Part shown: in pieces, positions 56,399-64,000 of the stretch
How positions within the stretch are numbered: the stretch's first letter is position 1
Layout of the letters: each line of letters begins with the position of its first letter
From: Deltaproteobacteria bacterium Ga0077539
GTDB lineage: Bacteria; Myxococcota_A; Polyangia; Polyangiales; Ga0077539
Reading direction: 5' to 3'
NCBI GenBank assembly: GCA_001465015.1
Contig: LNEO01000131.1
Location: 53,279-117,278 of the forward strand
Length of the DNA: 64,000 nt
The notes under the pieces: generated by a model
What the model was told of the DNA's origin: nothing
Database searches by the model: none
The model's input: the letters and a program-made list of their open reading frames with translations, nothing else
Position numbers and translations under genes: made by a program

Positions 56399-56444
56399 GC
56401 GCGAATCGCCGCGACGTTCGTGGGAGAACGGATCGACTGCGCGC

Positions 56445-58127
56445 TCAGCGAAACGGATTGGTGCGATCGATCGTCGGGTGTCGCGTGTCCACCGGACGCA
56501 CGAAGCGCGGGGCGCCGCTGTCCGCGGTCACCCGGCTGCTCGTCGCGCGAGGGATCGTTGTGCCCTGAAGGCGCGCGGCGGCGTCGATTCGAGCTTCGAG
56601 CGACCGCTCGATACGAACGTCGGTGCTCGCGACGAGCACCTCGGTTCGCGTGAGAAATCCCGGCGCGCTCATCGCGAGTTGGTAGCGGCGGCCGTCCGCA
56701 GGACGAAGCAGCTCGAACGCACCGACGCCGACGACTTCTCCGTCGAGCTCGAGCGTCGCTGTCGACGGAGTGACTCGGACGGCGAGGAGCACCGAACGCG
56801 GGGGTTCGACGCGGTCTGCGTCGCTCGAGACCGCCTGGCGCCTTTGTCGCTCGAGCGTTTCGCCGCTGTTCGATCGGGCGCGATAGACCAGCACCCCGAT
56901 CACGACGGCGCCGATGGCGAGCGCCGATCCGAGGACGACGAGCGGCCTCGAGCTCGGCGAGACCGCCGCGCGGATCGGGCCTGTCCGCTCGGCGCGAACC
57001 GCGCCAGTCATCACGGCGATCGGCGGATCAGAGGACGGCGGGCTCGGAGAAGGCGCTGGGCGCTCGGAGGGGGACGCGACAGCGGTAGGCGCGGATTCGA
57101 CGAGCTGCTTGACCGTCGATGCGCCGCGATGCGCGAGGTTCTCTGCGAACGGAGCGAGCGCGTCGCGCAGCGCGTGCATCGACGGAAACCTCGCGCTCGG
57201 ATCCCTCTCGAGCGTGCGCATCACGATCGCCGCGAAGTCCGGGTCGAGGTCTGGTCGGTGCTCGAGAATGTTGGTGGGCGTTCCCGCGATCTTGTTCGCG
57301 ATGATTCCGGCGATCGTGTCGGTCTCGAATGGAAACCGCCCCGTGAGGCACTGGTACATCGTGACGCCGAAGGCGTACTGATCGGCCGCGGCCGTCGTGT
57401 CGTGCGCGGACAAGATCTGCTCGGGCGCCATATAGAGCGGCGTGCCCAGCGTCGTGTTTTCACCGGTGATCTTGGCGCCTTCGGCGAGCTGCCTGCGGGC
57501 GATTCCGAAGTCCACGACCTTCACGATCGGATCCGCGTCGTCTTCGTCACGAGCCAGAAAGATGTTGTCTGGCTTGACGTCACGATGAACGATCCCGTGC
57601 TCGTGCGCGACGCCCAGCGCGCGCAGAACGGGATCGAGCACCTTCAGCGCGCGTACTGCGGACAGGGGTCCTTCGCGCTCGAGCAGCTTCTCGAGCGACT
57701 CGCCGTGAAGAAACTCCATGACCATGTACGGGCGGCCTTCGTGCACGCCGAAGTCCAGGATTTCGACCACGTGACGGTGACGAAGCTCCGCCGCCGCGCG
57801 CGCTTCGAGCACGAAGCGCTCGGTGTAGTGCGGCTGCTGCGCGACGTCGGCCTTCATCACCTTGACCGCGACTTGCCTCGAGAGGACCTGGTGGTGCGCG
57901 AGGTAGACGACGCCCATCCCGCCCTCGCCCAACACTCGCTCGATCACATACTTTCCGCCGACGATCGCTCCCGGCTCGAACGCTCGAGCGGGCTCGACGC
58001 CTGCTTCGGCGCCCGACGGACCGTGCGACGGATCCGGCGTCGTCGGCCCCTCGCCTAGGCCGGTGGCCGCGCGATCGTCCTGGGGATCGTGCGGCATGGG
58101 TGTCCCCTGCTGACGCGTCTCGGGCAT
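56445..58127 (-). CDS. Ser/Thr protein kinase with C-terminal PEGA domain
   Basis: 560 residues. Kinase motifs are intact: P-loop GEGGMGVVY (67-75), Lys89 in VAVKVMK, HRDVKPDN (181-188), DFG (206-208) and APE (234-236). A Ser/Pro linker follows, then a membrane helix (VLGSALAIGAVVIGVLVY) and an extracytoplasmic PEGA-like domain (AVRVTPSTATLELDG...GFLTRTEVL). This is an Hanks-type receptor kinase. It converges on the LamG/PEGA operon (46-base gap) and may sense the same surface material through its PEGA domain. Confidence 0.93.
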   Translation of the reverse strand: MPETRQQGTPMPHDPQDDRAATGLGEGPTTPDPSHGPSGAEAGVEPARAFEPGAIVGGKYVIERVLGEGGMGVVYLAHHQVLSRQVAVKVMKADVAQQPHYTERFVLEARAAAELRHRHVVEILDFGVHEGRPYMVMEFLHGESLEKLLEREGPLSAVRALKVLDPVLRALGVAHEHGIVHRDVKPDNIFLARDEDDADPIVKVVDFGIARRQLAEGAKITGENTTLGTPLYMAPEQILSAHDTTAAADQYAFGVTMYQCLTGRFPFETDTIAGIIANKIAGTPTNILEHRPDLDPDFAAIVMRTLERDPSARFPSMHALRDALAPFAENLAHRGASTVKQLVESAPTAVASPSERPAPSPSPPSSDPPIAVMTGAVRAERTGPIRAAVSPSSRPLVVLGSALAIGAVVIGVLVYRARSNSGETLERQRRQAVSSDADRVEPPRSVLLAVRVTPSTATLELDGEVVGVGAFELLRPADGRRYQLAMSAPGFLTRTEVLVASTDVRIERSLEARIDAAARLQGTTIPRATSSRVTADSGAPRFVRPVDTRHPTIDRTNPFR

Positions 58128-58179
58128 ACGAGTCTACGTTATAGCGCGGGCTCTGCTGCACGCGATCTGCGTTCGAAGC

Positions 58180-58737
58180 TCACTGTCCGCCCGCGTCGCT
58201 CGCGCTCGAGCAGCGTCCGCCCGCGCAGCGCTGGTCGACGCCGCACACGTTGCCGCACGCGCCGCAGTTGCTGTCGTCGCTCGTGGTGTCGACGCAGCGC
58301 GCGCCGCAGGCAGTTCCGCCGTCACATGTCGGTCCCAAGATCAGCCCCGAGATCACGCAGCGTCCGCCGACTCCGCAGCGAGCCGAGCTGTGCATCGAGA
58401 GGCAGTCGGGGTCGGTCGCGCACGAGCGCGCGCAGAGCCCGCCGACGCACGCGAGGCCTGCTGAGCACTCGTTCGTTGAACACACCGGCGCTGATCCGTT
58501 GCGCAAACACAGACGAACAGCCTCTGTCCTCCACGAGACGCACAGCGCGCCGCTCGGGCAATCGCGGTCCTGCGCGCACTGCGGACGACAGTAGCCGGCG
58601 CTACAGAGGAGCGGCGCGTCGCAGTCGTCGTTGAAGCGACACTGCTGGACAGGAGGTGTCGAAGGACAGCCCGCCAGAGCGAGCGCCACGAGCGCGGAGA
58701 GCGCGCGCTGCGACGAACGGAGACGAGTCATCGCCAT
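58180..58737 (-). CDS. Cys-rich lipoprotein (third member of the LamG-lipoprotein N-module family)
   Basis: 185 residues. Lipobox ALVALALAGC. The mature part carries QQCRFNDDCDAPLLCSAGYC, CAQDRDCPSGALC, CATDPDCLSMHSSARC and CVDTTSDDSNCGACGNVC, close to the N-terminal modules of the two LamG lipoproteins about 4 kb away. There is no LamG domain. ATG 58737 and ATG 58731 are both possible starts. It lies upstream of the kinase gene on the same strand, 52 bases away. Confidence 0.85.
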   Translation of the reverse strand: MAMTRLRSSQRALSALVALALAGCPSTPPVQQCRFNDDCDAPLLCSAGYCRPQCAQDRDCPSGALCVSWRTEAVRLCLRNGSAPVCSTNECSAGLACVGGLCARSCATDPDCLSMHSSARCGVGGRCVISGLILGPTCDGGTACGARCVDTTSDDSNCGACGNVCGVDQRCAGGRCSSASDAGGQ

Positions 58738-58798
58738 CGGTATGCCAACCGATCCGCTCGATGTTCAAGACGTCGTCGAAACTTTGGCTTCGTGTGTC

Positions 58799-61252
58799 TC
58801 AACGCCACTCGCGCAAGAGCTCGATTCGCTTGCTCGCCACCTGGTCGTAGAGCACCCCGAGGATGAGCAGGCCGACCCCGAAGCCGAGCAGCAGCACCGA
58901 GCGCGGAAACACGCCGTCCAACCGGAGAAAGTACTGGAGCCAGAGGTTGACGAGGAGGCCGATGGACGCGCCCACGAGCAAGAGCGCCCTTCGCGTCGCG
59001 ACCCCGAGCACGCCGAGCAGGACGCACGTGGCCATCGTGAGCGCGACGAAGTCGTAGCGACTGGGCTCTTGCAGGCACTCGAGCGTCAACGAGCCGAGTG
59101 CTTGGGCGACCGCCGCGCCCTCGAGCAGCCGTGTCTGCGTTCGCTCGACGCGCGCGCTGCTCGCGAAGGAAAGGATCAAGAGAGCGATCGAGGCCGCGCC
59201 CATCGTGAGCCAGTAGGGCGTCGAAGACAGCGGCTGCCACGAGCTCGTCCCGCCGGTAATCGCGCTCCACAGCCGCAGGTCGGTCGCGGCCATCACCGAC
59301 ACGAGCCCCGCGAGCAACCAGTCGCTCCTCGGACCTCTCGGGGTCCACAATCGCTCGACGAAGAGCGCCACGGCGAGCGTCGCGCTGCCGATCAGCACGG
59401 ATGCGACGGTGAGCACGAGCTCGCTTCGCAGAAGCGCCGCTGCGGTCGGAGCGACGACGAGGATCGTCGTGACCGCGAACACCGCGGTGGATCGCGCGGT
59501 GCTAGACGAGAGCGCGACGAGCAACGCGAGCGCTGCGACGCCGATAGGCCACGCGGCTCCGATCGCTCCGTGAGTCTCCCATCGACTGACCATCAGCGAG
59601 AGCCCCAGGCCCGCGCTGACGATGGCCGACGCGGCCGCGCCGACGCTGAACGGAACGGCGACCGGCCGAGCCTTGGTCAGCGTCGCCACCGCCGAGAGCC
59701 CGGCGTACGCCCCAGCAATCACAAGCGAATACGCCGCGGGTCCGAGCGGGGCTCCTGTCTTGATGTACTCGCCGAACGCGATCGCGAAGGCCGCGAAGTC
59801 CAGGGCCGCGAACGATCCGAGCAGGCCCGAGCCTCGTCGAAGCGCGAGCGCGAAGGTGACCCCGGCGACGCACGCAGAGAGCGCGGAGAACGGCCCCGAG
59901 CGGTCGACAACTCCGAGCAGGATCATCGCCTGGACGCCGGCGCCCCAGAGCAGCTGCGTTCCGAGCGTGAGCAACGAATCGGTGAACGTCGAGGCGCCCG
60001 AGCGCGCGCGGGCGAACCCTGCGACGAGCACACCGAAAGACAGCGCGAGCCACAGGACAACACGACCTCGATCGTCGAGGAGGTACAGCCCGTAGCCAGA
60101 TGCCACCATCGCGAAGAGCCCTGCGCTCACTCTCGCGATGAGCGCGCCGGCTTTCAGCGCCTTGCGCTCGCATAGAGCACTCGCCCCCCAGCTGGTCGGC
60201 GCGAGCACGAGCGCGAGCGCGAGCTTGCCCCAGTCGCTCACGAGATAAAACGAGTACGCGGTCGCCACTGAGGCAAACAGCATCGCCAGCGACGCGCCCA
60301 CGACCGCGCCCGCGCGAATGTTCTTGGCGCGACACAGCGCCCCAGCGCCCGCCGAGAGCAGCGCCATCCCGACCAACACGACGACGTGCCCGATCTCGCC
60401 GAAGATGTCCCAGGACTTGAGCACGAGCTGCACCGCGCCGATCGCAGCGATCAGCCCTCCGACGCCCATCAACAGCGCGAGGAGCGGAGACGAGCTCGCC
60501 GTGGGAGAAACCTGGCTCGACGGCATCGACGGCATCGAGGCGACGGCTGCCCCAGGCGAGCGCATCGCGAGCGCAGCCCTCGTGAGGACAGAGGCGAACG
60601 TCGCGGCGTCGGGTCGCGCTGCGGCAACTTGATTGAGCGCAGCAAAGACGCAGCGAGACAGCTCTCCCAGGGGAGGATTGTACAAGTCCAGGTTGACCTG
60701 GCCGAGGGGCGGGTACTTCCAGATCGTCACGAACACCAGGGCCGCGAGGCTGTAGACGTCCGACGCGCGCGTGCACTCGGCGCCGACCACGACTTCGGGC
60801 GCTGCAAAGGCGACCGCGTCTGCGCGGGACGCGCCGAGCTTCAATCTCGCGTGCAACAGCGCGCCGGGCCGCGCACCGCCGGGTGAAGCAACGAGCGCGA
60901 TCGAGCCGTCCGCCGCGCAATACAGGACGTCCGGGCGCAAGTCTCCGTGCGTCACGTCACGCGCGTGCATCGCGGCGAGCGAGCGTGCCACGCGCGCGAG
61001 TCCGTCGAGCGCGTCCGGAGGCGACAGCGGGTGCTCGAGCCAAGGGCGAGCGGCGGACAGGTCCCTGTCGTAGCTGACGCGGTTTTGTTCGACGCGATAT
61101 CGCACCAGCACGACCCCGTCCCCCAGCGCAGGAGCGTCAGCGCTCGTAGCTTCGCCGGCCGCTTCTTCGAGTGCCCGCGCGAGCGTTGGGTCGATCGCCT
61201 CTTCGCAGCCGGGCGCTGCGCGAGCGAGCACACCACCAAACGGGCCGTTCAT
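58799..61252 (-). CDS. Pseudokinase-like domain fused to a large polytopic membrane domain
   Basis: About 817 residues from ATG 61252. Residues 45-220 keep a kinase C-lobe outline: HGDLRPDV (102-109) for HRDxKxxN, ASPG (122-125) in place of DFG, AAPE (150-153) and SDVYSLA (164-170). The P-loop, the metal-binding Asn and the DFG Asp are missing, so catalysis is unlikely. From about 250 there are many hydrophobic helices (roughly 18-20), for example LLALLMGVGGLIAAIGAVQLVL. Possibly a transporter, flippase or sensor tied to kinase-like signalling. Divergent from a two-component system. Confidence 0.8.
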   Translation of the reverse strand: MNGPFGGVLARAAPGCEEAIDPTLARALEEAAGEATSADAPALGDGVVLVRYRVEQNRVSYDRDLSAARPWLEHPLSPPDALDGLARVARSLAAMHARDVTHGDLRPDVLYCAADGSIALVASPGGARPGALLHARLKLGASRADAVAFAAPEVVVGAECTRASDVYSLAALVFVTIWKYPPLGQVNLDLYNPPLGELSRCVFAALNQVAAARPDAATFASVLTRAALAMRSPGAAVASMPSMPSSQVSPTASSSPLLALLMGVGGLIAAIGAVQLVLKSWDIFGEIGHVVVLVGMALLSAGAGALCRAKNIRAGAVVGASLAMLFASVATAYSFYLVSDWGKLALALVLAPTSWGASALCERKALKAGALIARVSAGLFAMVASGYGLYLLDDRGRVVLWLALSFGVLVAGFARARSGASTFTDSLLTLGTQLLWGAGVQAMILLGVVDRSGPFSALSACVAGVTFALALRRGSGLLGSFAALDFAAFAIAFGEYIKTGAPLGPAAYSLVIAGAYAGLSAVATLTKARPVAVPFSVGAAASAIVSAGLGLSLMVSRWETHGAIGAAWPIGVAALALLVALSSSTARSTAVFAVTTILVVAPTAAALLRSELVLTVASVLIGSATLAVALFVERLWTPRGPRSDWLLAGLVSVMAATDLRLWSAITGGTSSWQPLSSTPYWLTMGAASIALLILSFASSARVERTQTRLLEGAAVAQALGSLTLECLQEPSRYDFVALTMATCVLLGVLGVATRRALLLVGASIGLLVNLWLQYFLRLDGVFPRSVLLLGFGVGLLILGVLYDQVASKRIELLREWR

Positions 61253-61349
61253 CCCGGTACCATAGCCCTCCGCGGCCCCGGCGGAGATCGCATTGCGCAT
61301 CCGTCTTTCGGCCGATGGGCGCCGCGAGAAGGTCCGTTACGCTGTCGAC

Positions 61350-62489
61350 ATGTGGCGCGCGTTGCGAGAACACCTGCGAGAGCCCGGCCCCGCGCGACCG
61401 ACGCGCGTGTCCAGGCTCGACCTCGGGCTCTCGATCATCGCTGCGACGATCGCGCTCGTTGAGATCGCGCTGCGCGACGCCGTCCGCTTCTCGGCGCTCT
61501 CGGCGATGATCGGGCTCACGATCGCGGCCGCCCTCGCCGTTCGACGGACCCGACCGCTCTCGGCGATCGTCACCGCGTTCGCGGTCGTCAACGGTGTGAG
61601 CGTCACGCTCGCCGCGCTCGGACGGCAGGAAATCGTCCTGTACTCCAGCGCGCTCGTGCTCGTGCTGCCGTTCGCGCTGTTGAAGCATGGCTCGGGGCGC
61701 GAGGTCGCATTGGGACTTTCGACTCTGCTCGCGACCTACGGGATCTCTGCGGCGCTCGGCGAGCTGCACAGCGCCGAAGAGGCAGTGGGCTCGCTCGTGG
61801 TGCTGTTCTTTCCAGCCGCGCTGGGGGCGGCCCTGCGATTTCGCGCGCGAGCGCACCGAGTCGAGCTCGAGCGCGCGCAGCTTCGCGAGCGGCAGATGCT
61901 CGCGCGGGAGCTGCACGACACGGTCGCGCACCACGTGGCGGCGATCGTGATTCAGTCGCAAGCGGCGCAGGCGGTGCTGACTTCGCGACCCGCCGCGGCG
62001 CATGCAGCGCTCGGCGCGATTCAACAAGAGGCCGCCCGCGCCATGCTGGAGCTGCGCTCGCTCGTGGGCGCGCTGAGAGACGACGGGCCCGCCGCGCTCG
62101 CGCCGCAAGGGACAGCGTCGGCCATCGAAGCGCTCGTACGCGACGCCGGTGAGCTCGCGACCTTCGAGAAGTCCGGCGAGCTCGACGCGCTTTCGCCCGC
62201 CGTCGGACTCGCTCTACATCGCATCGCGAGAGAGTCTCTGCACAACGCGCGCACGCACGGGCGCAACGTGACGCGCATCTTTGTACGAATCACCCAACAA
62301 GGAGCCACCGTGCGGTTGATCGTTGAAAATGATGGAGATTCGCCGGCAGCTCCCTCCCGCGACGGGTTCGGACTGGTCGGAATGAGAGAGCGCGCGACGC
62401 TCCTCGGCGGAACCCTCGAAGCCGGTCCCCTCCCCTCGGGAGGCTGGCGCGTGGAGGCCGTCCTTCCGCTGCAAGGAGCGGGCGCGTGA
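61350..62489 (+). CDS. NarL-type sensor histidine kinase
   Basis: 380 residues from ATG 61350. Four or five N-terminal membrane helices (LSIIAATIALVEIAL, IGLTIAAALAV, IVLYSSALVLVLPFALL, SLVVLFFPAALGAAL). A HisKA_3 dimerisation domain (ARELHDTVAHHVAAIV, His189) is followed by an ATPase domain with N-box LHRIARESLHNARTHG and G-box GFGLVGMRERATLLGG. No periplasmic sensor domain is obvious, so it probably senses the membrane. Its stop overlaps the response regulator start (GTGA). Confidence 0.94.
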   Translation: MWRALREHLREPGPARPTRVSRLDLGLSIIAATIALVEIALRDAVRFSALSAMIGLTIAAALAVRRTRPLSAIVTAFAVVNGVSVTLAALGRQEIVLYSSALVLVLPFALLKHGSGREVALGLSTLLATYGISAALGELHSAEEAVGSLVVLFFPAALGAALRFRARAHRVELERAQLRERQMLARELHDTVAHHVAAIVIQSQAAQAVLTSRPAAAHAALGAIQQEAARAMLELRSLVGALRDDGPAALAPQGTASAIEALVRDAGELATFEKSGELDALSPAVGLALHRIARESLHNARTHGRNVTRIFVRITQQGATVRLIVENDGDSPAAPSRDGFGLVGMRERATLLGGTLEAGPLPSGGWRVEAVLPLQGAGA

Positions 62490-63133
62490 GCCTGCGCGTG
62501 GTCATCGCTGACGATCAAGAGCTCGTCCGCGCGGGCTTGCGCATGATCCTCGAGGCCGAGTCCGACATCGAGGTGGTCGGCGAAGCGGCCAACGGTCGAC
62601 GCGCTGTCGAGCTCGCGCGAGCGCTGCGACCCGACGTGTGCCTGCTCGACGTGCGCATGCCTGTGTGCGACGGAATCGAGGCGACCCGACAGCTCGCAGG
62701 CCCTGGCGTCGCCGAGCCCATCGCCGTGGTGGTCATCACGACCTTCGACCTCGACGAGTACGTCCATGGCGCGATCAAGGCCGGGGCTCGGGGCTTCTTG
62801 CTAAAGGACGCGGGCCCGGCGCTGCTCGCGGCTTCCATCCGCGCCGCCGCGAGCGGCGAGGCGCTCATCGCGCCGGCGATCACCGCGCGTTGGCTCGCGC
62901 GCTTCGCCGCCCTCAGCGCGCCGCGCGCCCCGAGCGAGCCGCTCACCGAGCGCGAGGACGAGGTGCTCCTCGCTGTGGCACGCGGGCTCACCAACCAAGA
63001 AATCGCTCGTGAGCTGTTCATCAGCCTGAGCACGGTCAAGACGCACATCGCGAGCCTCATGAACAAACTCGAAGCGCGCAATCGCGTGGAGCTCGCGCTC
63101 TGGGCGTACGAGGCCCAGCGCATCGCGCGCTGA
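62486..63133 (+). CDS. NarL/FixJ-type response regulator
   Basis: 215 residues from GTG 62486. The receiver domain (VVIADDQELVRAGL) has its phosphorylated Asp55 in CLLDVRMPVCDGI. A LuxR-type helix-turn-helix follows (LTEREDEVLLAVARGLTNQEIARELFISLSTVKTHIASLMNKL). It pairs with the adjacent kinase. Plausible targets are itself, the divergent pseudokinase/membrane gene and the downstream DUF2306 gene. Confidence 0.95.
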   Translation: MSLRVVIADDQELVRAGLRMILEAESDIEVVGEAANGRRAVELARALRPDVCLLDVRMPVCDGIEATRQLAGPGVAEPIAVVVITTFDLDEYVHGAIKAGARGFLLKDAGPALLAASIRAAASGEALIAPAITARWLARFAALSAPRAPSEPLTEREDEVLLAVARGLTNQEIARELFISLSTVKTHIASLMNKLEARNRVELALWAYEAQRIAR

Positions 63134-63222
63134 GCGGTCGTTTTGCGCCTCGTACTTTCGGCCATCGAGAAGCGATCCTCTGGCCGATGTCGTCGGGCAG
63201 GCACCGACGCCATCTTCGGAAC

Positions 63223-63897
63223 ATGACAATCGATCTGTCGCCCCGAACTGCGGAGACGAGGCGCCGTTCGGACTGGGCCGTTCCGCTGGGGTTGATCGCG
63301 CTCGGCGTGATTCCGGCGTTGGGAGGGGCGGCGCGGCTCGCGAGCTTCGCGACCGACCGCGCCGCGCTCTCGGACTCCCCGCGATTCGCGGCCCATCCGA
63401 GCGTGCTCGTGGCGCACATCGTCTCGGCGCTGACGTTCTCTCTGCTCGGCGCGCTGCAATTCTCTCGCGGGCTGCGTCGTCGAAACCCGTCGCTTCACAT
63501 CGCTGCAGGACGAATCGTCGCGCCCGCAGGAATGATCGCAGGGCTCTTTGGGATTGCGGCGATGGTCGCATACGCCCCCTCCCCCACCGCCGGCCCGACG
63601 ATGCACGCGATGCGCTTGATCGCGGGCGTCGCGATGATCGTGTTTCTCGCGCTGGGTCTCGACGCGCTTCGACGGCGGGCGTTCGTCGAGCACGGCGCGT
63701 GGATGACCCGCGCCTATGCGCTCGCGAGTGCGTCTGGAACTCAGGCGCTCGTGCTTCTCCCGATCACGCTCGTGTTTCGCGCGGACACCGAAGCGTCCTT
63801 CACGAGCGGTATGGCGCTCGGGTGGTTGATCAACGTCGCGATCGCGGAGTGGCTGGTGCGCCGCCCATCGAGCGCACCCGAGCGCGGCGAGCCCTAG
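63223..63897 (+). CDS. DUF2306-like membrane protein
   Basis: About 224 residues. Membrane helices: WAVPLGLIALGVIPALGG, SVLVAHIVSALTFSLLGAL, GRIVAPAGMIAGLFGIAAM, AMRLIAGVAMIVFLALGL and GMALGWLINVAIAEWLV. The pattern of conserved His and Arg (HPSVLVAHI, RNPSLHIAAGRI, EHGAWMTRAYAL) fits DUF2306. The role is unknown. It follows the two-component system by 89 bases. ATG 63187 (12 residues longer) is also possible. Confidence 0.8.
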   Translation: MTIDLSPRTAETRRRSDWAVPLGLIALGVIPALGGAARLASFATDRAALSDSPRFAAHPSVLVAHIVSALTFSLLGALQFSRGLRRRNPSLHIAAGRIVAPAGMIAGLFGIAAMVAYAPSPTAGPTMHAMRLIAGVAMIVFLALGLDALRRRAFVEHGAWMTRAYALASASGTQALVLLPITLVFRADTEASFTSGMALGWLINVAIAEWLVRRPSSAPERGEP

Positions 63898-64000
63898 CGC
63901 TCAGCAGGGAACCGGATTTGGGCGCGACAGCCCTGGTATTCGTGAGGGAACAACGCGTACGCTCGCTCGCCTGACGGCCAGAGGTCGAGCCCTCATCGTC

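Overview
The window is very G+C-rich, with mostly G/C third codon positions and several GTG, TTG or ATC starts. It is dense with myxobacterial-type genes: Asp/Ser/Thr-linker lipoproteins, Cys-rich lipoproteins, TPR-PEGA proteins, a PEGA-tailed Ser/Thr kinase, HEAT-repeat proteins, and a protease with a Cys-motif/TM/Arg-rich tail. This suggests a chromosomal segment of a Myxococcota (Polyangia-like) bacterium. No phage, IS element or CRISPR array was seen, and the composition looks uniform, so this reads as core chromosome with lineage-specific envelope genes.

Layout. 0-6 kb: riboflavin/NusB genes (ribBA with a degenerate GTP cyclohydrolase half, ribH, nusB), an orphan M17 N-domain protein, then on the minus strand gmk, a YicC protein, a sugar-nucleotide epimerase and a DUF507 protein. 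6-9.6 kb: an unknown protein, a beta-helix lipoprotein, two 75-bp structured direct repeats, tRNA-Ser(UGA) and a nuclease-fold lipoprotein. 9.6-15.2 kb: an ABC exporter divergent from a TPR-PEGA / small lipoprotein / GH31 lipoprotein operon. 15.2-17.4 kb: a TetR regulator divergent from a cytochrome P450, with two identical-pattern palindromes between them. 17.4-27.1 kb: DEAD-box helicase, a small membrane protein, a MshEN-domain protein, polA, a HemW-like radical SAM protein and an odd OppB-like permease with a large insert. 27.1-32 kb: an FG-GAP lipoprotein and a HEAT-repeat protein. 32-38 kb (minus strand): grpE-dnaK-dnaJ plus a second dnaJ with its own promoter, preceded by nth. 37.8-43 kb (minus strand): a TRAP transporter of the TatT-associated (TPAT) type: tatT, dctP and a fused dctQM whose C-terminus carries a duplicated Cys-bounded motif. 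43-52 kb: matrixin-like protease, HEAT lipoprotein, small membrane protein, infC with an ATC start, an M15-like lipoprotein, TerC and ppc. 52-58.7 kb: an operon of two Cys-rich/LamG lipoproteins and a TPR-PEGA protein, facing a PEGA-tailed Ser/Thr kinase and a third Cys-rich lipoprotein. 58.8-64 kb: a pseudokinase fused to a large polytopic membrane domain, divergent from a NarL-type two-component system and a DUF2306 membrane protein.

How they work together. The clearest functional units are riboflavin synthesis, the Hsp70 machine, the TPAT transporter, the self-contained TetR/P450 module, and the LamG/PEGA/kinase surface island. The candidates most likely to be under-described are the TPAT locus with its repeated DctQM tail, the LamG-PEGA-kinase island, the pseudokinase/membrane fusion, and the OppB-like permease with its soluble insert. 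All family calls were made by reading motifs; no database search was possible.
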